DNA from: Endozoicomonas elysicola | Lineage (GTDB): Bacteria; Pseudomonadota; Gammaproteobacteria; Pseudomonadales; Endozoicomonadaceae | Reading direction: 5' to 3' | Assembly (NCBI RefSeq): GCF_000710775.1 | Contig: NZ_JOJP01000001.1 | Span: 4,837,022-4,901,021 of the forward strand | Length of the DNA stretch: 64,000 nt | Shown here: positions 27,069-35,799 of the stretch, piece after piece | How the letters are laid out: each line of letters begins with the position of its first letter | Numbering within the stretch: position 1 is the first letter of the stretch | Translations under genes and position numbers: made by a program | The notes under the pieces: generated by a model | What the model saw: the letters and a program-made list of their open reading frames with translations, nothing else | Told to the model about the DNA's origin: nothing | Databases searched by the model: none

Positions 27069-28199
27069 ATGACATACACCACATTTAACCAGGAACACTT
27101 CAATGCCACTAAGGAGCCCATGTTCTTTGGCCGTAATGTCAATGTATCCCGTTATGACGTCCAGAAATACCCTATCTTTGAGAAGCTGATCGAGAAACAG
27201 CTCTCCTTTTTCTGGCGCCCTGAGGAGGTGGATCTCTCGACTGACCGTCGCGATTTTGCTGCACTTCCTGATCATGAAAGGCATATTTTTCTCAGCAACC
27301 TGAAATACCAGACCCTTCTGGACTCAGTGCAGGGTCGCTCACCTAACGTTGCCCTGTTACCCATTGTTTCCCTGCCAGAACTGGAAACCTGGATAGAAAC
27401 CTGGGCCTTTAGTGAAACCATTCACTCTCGCTCCTATACTCACATCATCCGTAATATTGTCACGGAGCCGGCCCGCATCTTCGACGATATTGTTACCAAT
27501 GAAGCTATTACCAAGCGGGCCAAAGACATCACCCGTTACTATGATGCTCTGATTGAAGGCGTCAGCCTTTACCACCAATTGGGCGAAGGTAAGCACATCA
27601 TTAACGGTGAAGAAGTTAACATCAGCATCACGGACCTGAAACGCAAGCTCTATCTGACCATTGTTTCGGTCAACGTACTGGAAGCGATCCGTTTTTACGT
27701 TAGCTTTGCCTGTAGCTTTGCCTTTGCAGAGCGCTCCACCATGGAAGGCAACGCCAAAATCATCAAATTGATTGCCCGTGATGAAGCCCTGCACCTTACC
27801 GGTACCCAGCATATTCTGCAGCTGATGGCTGACGGTAAGGATGACCCTGAAATGGCCGTCATTGCCCGAGAATTGAAAGATGAAGCCCGACAGATCTTCA
27901 TTGATGCAGCTGAACAGGAAAAAGACTGGGCGGACTATCTTTTCCGTGATGGATCCATGATTGGCCTGAACCGGGATATTCTTGGCCAGTACGTTGAATA
28001 TATTACTAACCAACGCATGTCTGCTGTTGGTTTTGAGCCTGCCTTTACCATCAAGCAGAACCCTCTGCCCTGGATGAACAGCTGGCTTAACAGTGATAAC
28101 GTTCAGGTTGCCCCCCAGGAAGTGGAAGTAAGCTCCTATCTGGTCGGACAAATTGATAGTGAAGTTCAGTCTGAAGACTTTAGTAACTTCTCATTATAA
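27069..28199 (+). CDS. nrdB: Class Ia ribonucleotide reductase, beta subunit
   Basis: 376 residues. Diiron-tyrosyl radical subunit that activates NrdA. Ligand helices are visible: WxxxF opening, then [11 protein letters not shown] (E, H), EGV and [18 protein letters not shown]-like helix, and [13 protein letters not shown] (E, H). C-terminal peptide DFSNFSL binds NrdA. Ends 221 bp before the yfaE-type ferredoxin gene, with palindromic repeat copy 3 in between. Confidence 0.98.
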   Translation: MTYTTFNQEHFNATKEPMFFGRNVNVSRYDVQKYPIFEKLIEKQLSFFWRPEEVDLSTDRRDFAALPDHERHIFLSNLKYQTLLDSVQGRSPNVALLPIVSLPELETWIETWAFSETIHSRSYTHIIRNIVTEPARIFDDIVTNEAITKRAKDITRYYDALIEGVSLYHQLGEGKHIINGEEVNISITDLKRKLYLTIVSVNVLEAIRFYVSFACSFAFAERSTMEGNAKIIKLIARDEALHLTGTQHILQLMADGKDDPEMAVIARELKDEARQIFIDAAEQEKDWADYLFRDGSMIGLNRDILGQYVEYITNQRMSAVGFEPAFTIKQNPLPWMNSWLNSDNVQVAPQEVEVSSYLVGQIDSEVQSEDFSNFSL

Positions 28200-28208
28200 G
28201 AAGCGTTA

Positions 28209-28352
28209 TATACCTAAAGAATTTCATATTCCTGCGCGGCGGCCAGTAAGCGAAGCCCCGGAAGCTTAACAACACTATGTGACAGAGTCGGGCTGGCACT
28301 CCAGTGGGCGAACATCGCCAACAAAGCAGGAATATGAAAGACGATGGGTATA
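28209..28352 (+). repeat. Palindromic repeat, copy 3, with a different stem
   Basis: 144 bp from TATACC (28209) to GGGTATA (28346-28352). The stem arms are TTTCATATTCCTGC (28222-28235) and GCAGGAATATGAAA (28326-28339), a perfect 14-bp pair unrelated in sequence to the stem of copies 1 and 2. The core CGGCGGCCAGTAAGCGAAGC (28237-28256) is shared. It splits nrdB from yfaE. Confidence 0.88.
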
Positions 28353-28420
28353 AGCAGTCTCAGCATACAACGTCCCATAGTCACCCCTGATTCAGGTCTG
28401 ACTAATACAGGCGAAGCATC

Positions 28421-28705
28421 ATGGCTCACATTATCAAAATTCTGGAAGGTTTCAGCTTTATTCCCCGTAACGAGCTGACGCTTCTGGAAGCTCTTGAGCA
28501 AGAAAAAGTAGACGTTGAGTACCAGTGCCGTGAGGGTTTCTGTGGAAGCTGCCAGATAAACCTTATCGATGGAGAAGTCACCTACACAACAGACCCCATT
28601 GCCTTCATTCCTGAAGGAAAAATTCTGGCCTGCTGCTGCCAACCCAAAGGCGACCTGACCATTGAGATCCCGGGAGGATGTAAACTTAAAAAGAACCGCC
28701 TATGA
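28421..28705 (+). CDS. yfaE: 2Fe-2S ferredoxin, YfaE type
   Basis: 94 residues. Plant-type [2Fe-2S] ferredoxin with the CREGFCGSC motif (three Cys) and the fourth Cys in LACCCQP. In E. coli YfaE restores the diiron centre of NrdB after the genes nrdA-nrdB, so the synteny supports the role. The gene is followed at once by the Tn7-like transposon end. Confidence 0.93.
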   Translation: MAHIIKILEGFSFIPRNELTLLEALEQEKVDVEYQCREGFCGSCQINLIDGEVTYTTDPIAFIPEGKILACCCQPKGDLTIEIPGGCKLKKNRL

Positions 28706-28710
28706 TATTT

Positions 28711-28769
28711 ACAAAAAAGAATGACAAACAAACAAAAAAGAATGTCATATCATAAAAAATAGAGTGACA
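28711..28769 (+). repeat. Tandem TnsB-binding-like repeats at the Tn7-like transposon end
   Basis: Three degenerate units spaced about 21 bp: ACAAAAAAGAATGACA (28711-28726), ACAAAAAAGAATGTCA (28732-28747), AAAAAATAGAGTGACA (28754-28769). Tn7-type ends carry several 20-22-bp TnsB sites in tandem. They begin 6 nt after the yfaE stop and precede tnsA, as the tns-proximal end should. The exact terminal base is not determined. Confidence 0.6.
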
Positions 28770-28819
28770 AAGTCGTATCTTAGTTCCATACTTCGTTTAA
28801 TTGCACTAAGGTACGAAGT

Positions 28820-29464
28820 ATGCGCCCAGGTCAATATGCTAAGGAGAAGAGAAATCTTCGCAAGCAAAAAGGAAAGGGAATTACGACTTTTCCAAGCAAA
28901 CGAAAGGGTCAAAGGGAATCAATTCTAACGGAAAGCCCCTTAGAGGCAGATTTCTGCTATCACCTTGAATACGACCCTGATGTTCTAAGCTACGAGGCAC
29001 AACCATTAGGCTTCTATTATTTATTTGAGGGAAAAGTCTGTTTATATACACCAGATTTTCTGGTCAACTATATTTCTGAACCTAAATACTACGAAATCAA
29101 GTATAAAAAATATTCAGAAACGAAGACTTTTTCAAAGGCGCGGTTTGATGCAATAAAAAAGCAGGCTCAATCACTCGGCATTCCGATCACGATGATCACC
29201 GAGGAGTTCATTTATCAACAGCCAAAGTTTACTAATCTACAAGTCCTGCACCAGTATGAGTATATTGATCAAATACCCACAACATTTATCAATCATATCT
29301 ACACAGCTCTTTCACTAGGTGAAGATAGAATTTCAAATCTTATCGACGGCGAATATCAAGGCATACAACTCTGCTATGTCTATCAGATGATAGCTAATGG
29401 TATGTTAAAAACAGATATAGATGCCCCCCTATCCATTAACTCAGTTGTATCAAGAGTGAAATAA
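28820..29464 (+). CDS. tnsA: TnsA-like endonuclease
   Basis: 214 residues. PDDEXK-type nuclease that cuts the 5' ends of the element during cut-and-paste transposition. Catalytic residues are visible in order: E42 (SPLEADF), D79 (YTPDF) and E92-x-K94 (YEIKYK). The C-terminal part resembles the TnsC-binding winged-helix region. Stop overlaps the tnsB start (TAATG), so translation is coupled. Confidence 0.93.
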   Translation: MRPGQYAKEKRNLRKQKGKGITTFPSKRKGQRESILTESPLEADFCYHLEYDPDVLSYEAQPLGFYYLFEGKVCLYTPDFLVNYISEPKYYEIKYKKYSETKTFSKARFDAIKKQAQSLGIPITMITEEFIYQQPKFTNLQVLHQYEYIDQIPTTFINHIYTALSLGEDRISNLIDGEYQGIQLCYVYQMIANGMLKTDIDAPLSINSVVSRVK

Positions 29465-31467
29465 TGAGACCCATTAAGGAAGGAACGAAATTAAAAGTCC
29501 AGCAAGACAACGGCGAAGAACTCATATTCACAGTTTATGGGGTTAATGGTTCCAAAGTTAATCTTCAAGAGATGATCATTGGTTATACAATCACATATAG
29601 CTATAGCCAGCTAGCAGAGCTAATTGCATGTGAAAAAGTCAGTTTCCTATATGCTACTGATGAAGAGAGCAAACTATATCAGTCATCAAGAATCGACTTT
29701 GCATCATCACCTGAAAAACATAAAAAGCAAGCAAAAAGGCGGTTAGAATACATAAACCAGATTAAAGATGACGGGATAGAGACTTTTACAGAAAAATCTT
29801 TAACTCCATCTATTCAAAAAACGGCTACTAGACTTGGTGATAAAGCCCCAAACTGGCGCACTGTAGAAAGATGGATTAAATCTTATAATGCAATAGGTGG
29901 AAGCATCCGAGGCTTACTACCAGATTATGATAACGTAGGAAAGAAAAAAAACAAATTCGGTGAAGAAGTTGAAGATTTTATAGCAAAGGCAATAGAATCT
30001 TTTAAAAAAATGGAAAAGCCATCCGTAACTACAGCCTATAGTAAGCTAAAAATATTAATATCAAATTACAATGCAGAAGTTGTTTCATCCAAAGAGTTAA
30101 AACAACCAAAATATAACACATTTTATAATCGAATATGTAAAGAAGCCCCATATGAGCTCTCGAAAGCCAGGGAAGGAAAAAAGATAACACGAGCAAACTT
30201 CAGGGAAAGACAGGATTATCAAAAAACCACAAGAATATTAGAAAGAGCTGAAATTGACCATACAATTCTTGATTTGTATGTAGTAGATGATAAGAATTTG
30301 ATTCCCCTAGGAAGACCCTATATAACATCTATTATTGATCACTACTCTCGATCTATTCTTGGGTTTAATATTGGTTTTGAAGCAGCCGATCATGTTGCGG
30401 TTACCAAAGCACTAAAGCATGCAATAGCTCCCAAGACCTACGTGAAAGAAATCTACCCAGAAATAGTAAATGAGTGGCTCACTTATGGGAAACCTGCCAA
30501 GCTTGTAACAGATAGAGGAATGGAATTTGAAAGCTTATCAATGGATGACATTTGTTTGGATCTAGGGATAATCCTGCAAAGAAATCCAGCAAAAATGCCT
30601 TGGTATAAGGGGCGTATTGAATCGCACTTTGATACTATCAACAAAGAGCTGTTAGATGATAAACCAGGAAAGACATTTTCCAATATCATTAAAAGAGGAG
30701 ACTACGACCCAGAAAAAAATGCAATTATCAGATTTTCAGCCTTCATCAAAATATTCCATATATGGGTTATTGATATCTATCAGCAGTCACCAAGAGCTGA
30801 AAGCAGTCTTGTACCCGATACTTGGTGGAGAGAATCTGCTGAAATTTATCCTCCCATCCCTATATCAACAAAGACACTTGATATCATAATTGCTGTAACG
30901 AAAAAAAGAACAATCCAAAAATACGGCATTAAGATTGATCATATTGTCTATGACTCAGAAGAGTTGTTTAAATATAGATGCAAAAAAGGCTTCATTAATG
31001 TCAACATAAAATATAACCCAGATGATATTGGGTCAATATTCATTCTTAACACCGATACAAATACGTATTTTGAAGCCAGAGCTATCAACTTAAGATACGC
31101 AGCAGGGCTGTCTGTATATCAACACAAAATCATAAGGCAATATCTAAAGGATAAAATCCAGTCTTCAGTAAATCCTGAGAATCTAGACAAAGCAAAAGAA
31201 ATTATTCAGAAGATAGTTGACGAAGAGTTAAACCATAAAAAAGCACACACTCGAGCCAGAGCTAGCAGGCTAGCTAAAATCACACAAACAGAAACAATTA
31301 AGAAAACAAAGAAGCAGACCCCATCAAATGACAATGAAACGACTGTTAAAGTAGAGACGGTCTCTTCCAATAAGCCTGAAAAAGAAAGCCTCTCAAAAAA
31401 TACACCTAAACCTAAACCGACAGGCTGGGGAAGTAGCCTCAGACTAGGGGGATCAGATGACTACTGA
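29464..31467 (+). CDS. tnsB: TnsB-like DDE transposase
   Basis: 667 residues. Mu/Tn7-type integrase-fold transposase that cuts and joins 3' ends. The catalytic triad is D265 (EIDHT), D350 (VTDRG) and E386 (GRIESHF), a D-D-35-E spacing. N-terminal HTH DNA-binding regions precede (about 70-200), and a basic/low-complexity C-terminal tail (about 600-667) carries the TnsC interaction site by family. It overlaps tnsC by 11 nt. Confidence 0.95.
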   Translation: MRPIKEGTKLKVQQDNGEELIFTVYGVNGSKVNLQEMIIGYTITYSYSQLAELIACEKVSFLYATDEESKLYQSSRIDFASSPEKHKKQAKRRLEYINQIKDDGIETFTEKSLTPSIQKTATRLGDKAPNWRTVERWIKSYNAIGGSIRGLLPDYDNVGKKKNKFGEEVEDFIAKAIESFKKMEKPSVTTAYSKLKILISNYNAEVVSSKELKQPKYNTFYNRICKEAPYELSKAREGKKITRANFRERQDYQKTTRILERAEIDHTILDLYVVDDKNLIPLGRPYITSIIDHYSRSILGFNIGFEAADHVAVTKALKHAIAPKTYVKEIYPEIVNEWLTYGKPAKLVTDRGMEFESLSMDDICLDLGIILQRNPAKMPWYKGRIESHFDTINKELLDDKPGKTFSNIIKRGDYDPEKNAIIRFSAFIKIFHIWVIDIYQQSPRAESSLVPDTWWRESAEIYPPIPISTKTLDIIIAVTKKRTIQKYGIKIDHIVYDSEELFKYRCKKGFINVNIKYNPDDIGSIFILNTDTNTYFEARAINLRYAAGLSVYQHKIIRQYLKDKIQSSVNPENLDKAKEIIQKIVDEELNHKKAHTRARASRLAKITQTETIKKTKKQTPSNDNETTVKVETVSSNKPEKESLSKNTPKPKPTGWGSSLRLGGSDDY

Positions 31468-32470
31468 TAAACATGAGCGCCTCAAAGCCATTGAAAATAT
31501 TTTTATATCAAGCCCACATATTCAAGAAATAATTGATGATATTGAGGACTTCAGAAAGTGGGCAAAATTTAATGAATATAGAACAGAGCCGGACTGTATT
31601 CTGGTAACAGGAGGTCCAGGCTCGGGTAAGACTTGGCTGATTGAGAAGATGAATGAACTTAACCCGAGAATAGAAGAGGAAGATAGAACTAAGATCCAGA
31701 TTCTGAGTTCATCAATCCCAAAAGCTAGAACACCGAAACCTGTTGTTCAAACTTTACTTCGTGATATAGGAGATCCACTGCTCGGCAGAGGAGATACTAT
31801 AGATTCCTTAACAAAGCGACTGGTAACTCTTATAGAAAATACAGGTGTAGAACTTATCATCATTGATGAGTTTCAGCACTGTATTGAATCATATTCTAAA
31901 AAGGTTCTCCATGATATTGGTGACTGGTTAAAAACTCTCATTAATGACTCAAAACGGCCAATTGTTCTTTTTGGCATGACTTGGTCAGATATCATCCTGG
32001 AAACAAACCCTCAATTAGCCAGAAGATTTCCAATACACCACTCAATGCCGGTATATACAGAAAAAAACTTTAGTGACTTTCTCCAATTTTTAGGAGAGGT
32101 TGAAAAACAGCTTCCCTTTAAAAATAGTTCTGGCCTAACTCAAAATGAATTAGCCTTTCGGCTACTTTGCTGTTCCAATGGTAATATCGGGACTCTGATG
32201 AAAAACATAATAAAAAAAGCCGCGATAAAAGCAGTAAAGTTTAACCTCAATAGTATTCCATTAGAGTATATTTCAGATGCTGTTGAAAAATTTTGCGGTT
32301 ACAGCAAAGAAAACAACCTGATGCTAAAACCAATTGACAGCATTCTTTTTGAAACTCAGGATGATTACAATTACTTTCCAAATCATAAAATTAATATTTC
32401 ATCATTTGATGAAAATAACAAAATAAGTGTTACATTTTCAGAATTCGAAAAAAATCTGACAAAACATTAG
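31457..32470 (+). CDS. tnsC: TnsC-like AAA+ ATPase, transposition regulator
   Basis: 337 residues. Walker A GGPGSGKT at 52-59; Walker B LIIIDE with D137/E138, and a following QHC. It couples target selection by TniQ/TnsD to the TnsAB transposase, by analogy with Tn7. Start overlaps tnsB by 11 nt; end is 14 nt from the convergent tniQ2 stop, with a short GC hairpin at the junction. Confidence 0.94.
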   Translation: MTTDKHERLKAIENIFISSPHIQEIIDDIEDFRKWAKFNEYRTEPDCILVTGGPGSGKTWLIEKMNELNPRIEEEDRTKIQILSSSIPKARTPKPVVQTLLRDIGDPLLGRGDTIDSLTKRLVTLIENTGVELIIIDEFQHCIESYSKKVLHDIGDWLKTLINDSKRPIVLFGMTWSDIILETNPQLARRFPIHHSMPVYTEKNFSDFLQFLGEVEKQLPFKNSSGLTQNELAFRLLCCSNGNIGTLMKNIIKKAAIKAVKFNLNSIPLEYISDAVEKFCGYSKENNLMLKPIDSILFETQDDYNYFPNHKINISSFDENNKISVTFSEFEKNLTKH

Positions 32471-32477
32471 ATTAGAC

Positions 32478-32496
32478 CTCCCCACTATGCGGGGAG
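32478..32496. terminator. Hairpin between tnsC and the convergent tniQ gene
   Basis: CTCCCC/GGGGAG with a 7-nt loop, overlapping the tniQ2 stop codon. Short and without a long T run; plausible bidirectional terminator. Confidence 0.5.
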
Positions 32497-33834
32497 CTTC
32501 TCATCCTCTCTTTCTGATACACAAAAGCTGTCCATAATCCTCTCAGAATAATTAAATGGTTGATCTAGTGGAATATTAGTCAGCCTACCACAAAAGTAAG
32601 AAGAGTCATCGATATACTTTTTATAGTATTCTACTCCATTAATCTGAACATAACCTGCAACAATTCTATCCCTAAGTAAGCCCATGTTTTCCACACCGCT
32701 TTCTTTAACAAAAAATCTAGTATAAAAACAATCAATATCTACATCATAGAATAACTTCATCACTACCAACTCAATTATATTGTCCGGTATATGATGCTTA
32801 ATAAAATCCTTTTCATTGCTGTCAAGAGATATATCAGGAAATACATTCCTTTCATACCACAGGAAATCACTTAATCCGTGCATTAGATTACGCGAATGAA
32901 GAGGATAGACAACCTCAACATTAGATAAATTGGTAGATGCAAGTGGAAAGATAAAGTGCGTAAACATTATGGTTAAAGAATCGCTACTGCTAAATCCAAG
33001 CTCAATTAGCCTTTTGATAAGTAGTTTTAAACCCATCTCAATGTCAATAACCATAGATTTTGAAAATCCTTCCCAAGAATATAATTCAAGGAATGGAAGC
33101 CCTGTTACTATACGAAGTTCTCTAATAAACTTATCATACATTTTGTCGAAAATATTTTTTAAGACCACCACCTCATCAAATCTTAAAAAACCAAACACAC
33201 CTAAATTTAAAACACGAAAAGATTTAATTATTTTTTCATAAAACCAAATCTCACATTTTATATTATCAGCTGTAACAGTTTCTTTCTTAACGATTTCATC
33301 TCCATAATGAAAAATCTCCCACACGGAAGTAACTGGTGCTTGCTCCGAACCATCAAAAACCAAGGAACCCCCTTTTTTTATATAAGGTTTGATAGGTAAC
33401 CTATTATTTTTTAAATTTAGCCTCTTAATTTCTGTTAACGACAATCTGAAGGTATCAAGATGCTCATAATTAACTTCATGCTCAGGACAAAAGGAGAATA
33501 ATTGTATATGGTTATGTAGCGCTCCCCAACCTTTGAGCTTTAGACAGCATGGACAATAACGTAACAAATATCTCTTATCTTCCTCCTCATACTTTGATGG
33601 CAAAAACATATTTTCATAATCTTCTTTATTTAATTGAAGATCATTTTCTAAAAATCTCTGTAAAGTCTCATCCCCTAATTTTAAGAAATCGAAACTTATA
33701 ACCGTAATAGTCTTTTTCTGTATGAATGATAATAGATGAAATAGATGCTTGAAGCCATTTACTTCTGCAACCCGAGCCAAATACCATATAATACTTTCGT
33801 TTTCAAAACAACGCGGACGAACCAATAGCGGCAC
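32485..33834 (-). CDS. tniQ: TniQ/TnsD-family target-site protein (second copy)
   Basis: 449 residues. N-terminal TniQ motif PLLVRPRCFENESIIWYLARVAEV matches the conserved P-x-x-x-E-S-x-x-S/x-W-L-x-R start. Zinc-finger Cys/His are in YCPCCLK and FCPEH. The rest has weak similarity only, as usual in this family. It lies 6 nt after the end of the frameshifted tniQ1 extension, so both may be one transcript. TnsD-type proteins bind the attachment site; which of the two does so is unknown. Confidence 0.82.
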   Translation of the reverse strand: MPLLVRPRCFENESIIWYLARVAEVNGFKHLFHLLSFIQKKTITVISFDFLKLGDETLQRFLENDLQLNKEDYENMFLPSKYEEEDKRYLLRYCPCCLKLKGWGALHNHIQLFSFCPEHEVNYEHLDTFRLSLTEIKRLNLKNNRLPIKPYIKKGGSLVFDGSEQAPVTSVWEIFHYGDEIVKKETVTADNIKCEIWFYEKIIKSFRVLNLGVFGFLRFDEVVVLKNIFDKMYDKFIRELRIVTGLPFLELYSWEGFSKSMVIDIEMGLKLLIKRLIELGFSSSDSLTIMFTHFIFPLASTNLSNVEVVYPLHSRNLMHGLSDFLWYERNVFPDISLDSNEKDFIKHHIPDNIIELVVMKLFYDVDIDCFYTRFFVKESGVENMGLLRDRIVAGYVQINGVEYYKKYIDDSSYFCGRLTNIPLDQPFNYSERIMDSFCVSEREDEKLPA

Positions 33835-33840
33835 TGTTTG

Positions 33841-34308
33841 TCACCTAACATACAAATCAATCAACCCCCCATCCAATTGCTTTCCTGAAACGAGGGTCAT
33901 ACGCTTGGTGTCTTTTATATCATAACAAATTCCTGCTGTCCTATCGTTATAATACTTATTCAAAAAATTATTCAGCTGACTTTCAGATACAAGCCTCATT
34001 GCTTTTTTGTTGCCACTGAGTTGGCATGTATCGAACTTTAAAAAACCTTTCTTCATCCAAAAATATACTACCTTTATATCAACATTGACCATCTCCGCAA
34101 CTTCGATAGGCTTTATGTATCCATCCTTCGCAATGTGCCGTTTAGGCATTACAGGGCACATTTGTTTTATTGACCATGGGTCAGCATCACTTTTAACAAA
34201 AAAATAATGAATCCGTCCTTCGAACATACCTTCAACAATTTGTGAAAATTCTATCCCTGAAAAGTAATAGTTTTTCAAAACTTGTTCATAACTGTACCCA
34301 CCTGACAA
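33841..34308 (-). CDS. C-terminal extension of tniQ1, reached by -1 frameshift
   Basis: 155-codon frame whose first codon here is TTG, not ATG, and which is open upstream without an ATG, so it is not easily a gene of its own. It overlaps the end of tniQ1 by 34 nt. A -1 shift at the A8 run (34316-34323) joins the two into about 604 residues. The middle reads as a helix-turn-helix (YIKPIEVAEMVNVDIKVVYF, residues about 65-84), a likely DNA-binding module like those in TnsD C-termini. If no shift occurs, the product would be translated from TTG. Confidence 0.65.
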   Translation of the reverse strand: MSGGYSYEQVLKNYYFSGIEFSQIVEGMFEGRIHYFFVKSDADPWSIKQMCPVMPKRHIAKDGYIKPIEVAEMVNVDIKVVYFWMKKGFLKFDTCQLSGNKKAMRLVSESQLNNFLNKYYNDRTAGICYDIKDTKRMTLVSGKQLDGGLIDLYVR

Positions 34309-35654
34309 ATCTTTATTTTTTTTGCATTTCTCTTAGCCATATTTATAAAAGATTCAACATCCTCTTTCAGAAAGATATATTTCTTGTTATCTGATGATGG
34401 TTTGATAAATGTTTTAATCACACCTGAATTAACAAGCCGCCTCAATACAGCTCTTTGAACATGCAAAAGGGCACACACATCTTTAAAATCCAGTTTATTT
34501 CTCAACCTCACTTCCAGCTCTTCAACTTGCGCTCTTTCATATATTGCAGCCCCCTTCCCTCTTTCAACCAGCTTAATTATCCCTAACCTTTCATACCTAA
34601 TAACCGTACCTATATCACACCTCAATTTCTTGCATACCTGCGATCTACTTATATATCTAAGATCCTTGCTCTCTAATTTCATTTTTTTCATTTTGCTTAA
34701 ATATCTTCCGGACCATATTTGCGCTATATAATAATCAAATTCTTTATTTAGCAGTTCATTCCATCGACAATTATTATCACCTTTTAGAATTCGATAAATA
34801 TCCCTAAAGCACAGAGTGACACCATGAATTCCAGAAGCCGACATTGGATTTTCTGAGTAGTATTCCAGAATTTTATAATATGCTACTGGCCAGTTCTTTA
34901 TAGCTCTCCACCCTTTCATAAAAAAGGAATTCAAATCATGATTCGACCATGACTGAATAGGAAGCTTATTTCTTGCTTTGACACCCATTTCATGACTGTC
35001 AGCTCGATGTTTCCAGAATGAAAGCCAATATAATAAGGAGAGGAAATCTTCAATAGCTATTCCTCTAAAATCTTCATGCAGTTCTTTGCAGTTACCATCT
35101 ACAACCTTTAAGATAGTGTCTGATAATAACAGTGAATCATTACTTACAGGCCTGCCATCGCACAAGTAAATTTTATCGTCATTTGGAAATGAATTCAGTT
35201 TATTCCTATACCATGTAAGCCTTTTATCTTTCCCTATTTTACAATCCACAAGACTGCATTTATGCTCAGGACAACTTGTAATCGCAACAACATTCCAGAT
35301 CGCCAACCCATACCCATATTCCTTTATACAGCCAGGGCAAACTCTAGGATTATTAAATCTTACAAGGCCTAAAGGAATTTTTATTCCTGAAACCAAATAA
35401 AAGCCCCCGTCTTCAATTTCTTGGAATGATATTTCTCTTATTACATCTATCGATAGATCAAGTATTTTCGAAATACCTTTAATTTCGCTTTTCCCTGTAA
35501 GTATATTTTTTGCTCTTAGCTTTCCACTTTTATTTCCATAACCGGCTAAATTCATAATTCCAGCTGGAGAACCAATTCCGTTCCCTTCAGCCAGTCTGAT
35601 TAAATAGCTAAGCAAGCACTCATCTTCATATGGTATTGGCCTATATAAAAGCAT
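34275..35654 (-). CDS. tniQ: TniQ/TnsD-family target-site protein (first copy, frameshifted)
   Basis: 459 residues in the zero frame from the ATG at 35654, which follows AGGTG by about 6 nt; a longer ORF starts at 35690. TniQ motif RPIPYEDECLLSYLIRLAE opens the protein. Zinc-finger residues VCPGC and SCPEH are near residues 105-135. Two or three HTH-like segments occupy the C-terminal third (SRSQVCKKLRCDIGTVIRY; FKDVCALLHVQRAVLRRL). The zero frame ends soon after an A8 run; the -1 frame continues for 155 codons with a further HTH. So the full protein may be about 604 residues and the TnsD of this element. Confidence 0.82.
   Translation of the reverse strand: MLLYRPIPYEDECLLSYLIRLAEGNGIGSPAGIMNLAGYGNKSGKLRAKNILTGKSEIKGISKILDLSIDVIREISFQEIEDGGFYLVSGIKIPLGLVRFNNPRVCPGCIKEYGYGLAIWNVVAITSCPEHKCSLVDCKIGKDKRLTWYRNKLNSFPNDDKIYLCDGRPVSNDSLLLSDTILKVVDGNCKELHEDFRGIAIEDFLSLLYWLSFWKHRADSHEMGVKARNKLPIQSWSNHDLNSFFMKGWRAIKNWPVAYYKILEYYSENPMSASGIHGVTLCFRDIYRILKGDNNCRWNELLNKEFDYYIAQIWSGRYLSKMKKMKLESKDLRYISRSQVCKKLRCDIGTVIRYERLGIIKLVERGKGAAIYERAQVEELEVRLRNKLDFKDVCALLHVQRAVLRRLVNSGVIKTFIKPSSDNKKYIFLKEDVESFINMAKRNAKKIKICQVGTVMNKF
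34316..34323 (-). promoter_or_regulatory. A8 slippery run, candidate -1 frameshift site in tniQ1
   Basis: On the minus strand the run reads GCA AAA AAA ATA in the zero frame, so the heptamer A_AAA_AAA is in the phase required for -1 slippage. After a -1 shift the next codons are AAT AAA GAT TTG, entering the downstream frame. Transcriptional slippage on A8 would do the same. Confidence 0.6.
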
Positions 35655-35799
35655 TCCTTGCACCTTTCTTAAACTCGTATAATAAATCAATCCAGCTAAG
35701 AGGTTGTTCCAATAAAATCATATTTTAAAAAACAATTTCTTTATTAAATTATTATAGTTGATAAATTCACGAATACTGATCTTAAACCATTAAAATTAA

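Larger units (their letters stand above)
28706..35799. mobile_element. Tn7-like transposon (tnsABC plus two tniQ/tnsD genes)
   Basis: tnsA, tnsB and tnsC on plus, then two tniQ-type genes on minus. One end lies directly after yfaE. The far end is not visible; after tniQ1 an IS1595 element begins at 35800, and no TGACA-type repeats are seen near 35690-35799, so the far end is probably lost or further away. No cas genes, CRISPR array or tnsE. Boundaries approximate. Confidence 0.8.

Noticed and set aside
28706-35799. CRISPR-associated transposon
   Set aside because: tnsABC and tniQ are present, but no cas gene or repeat-spacer array was found in or near the element.
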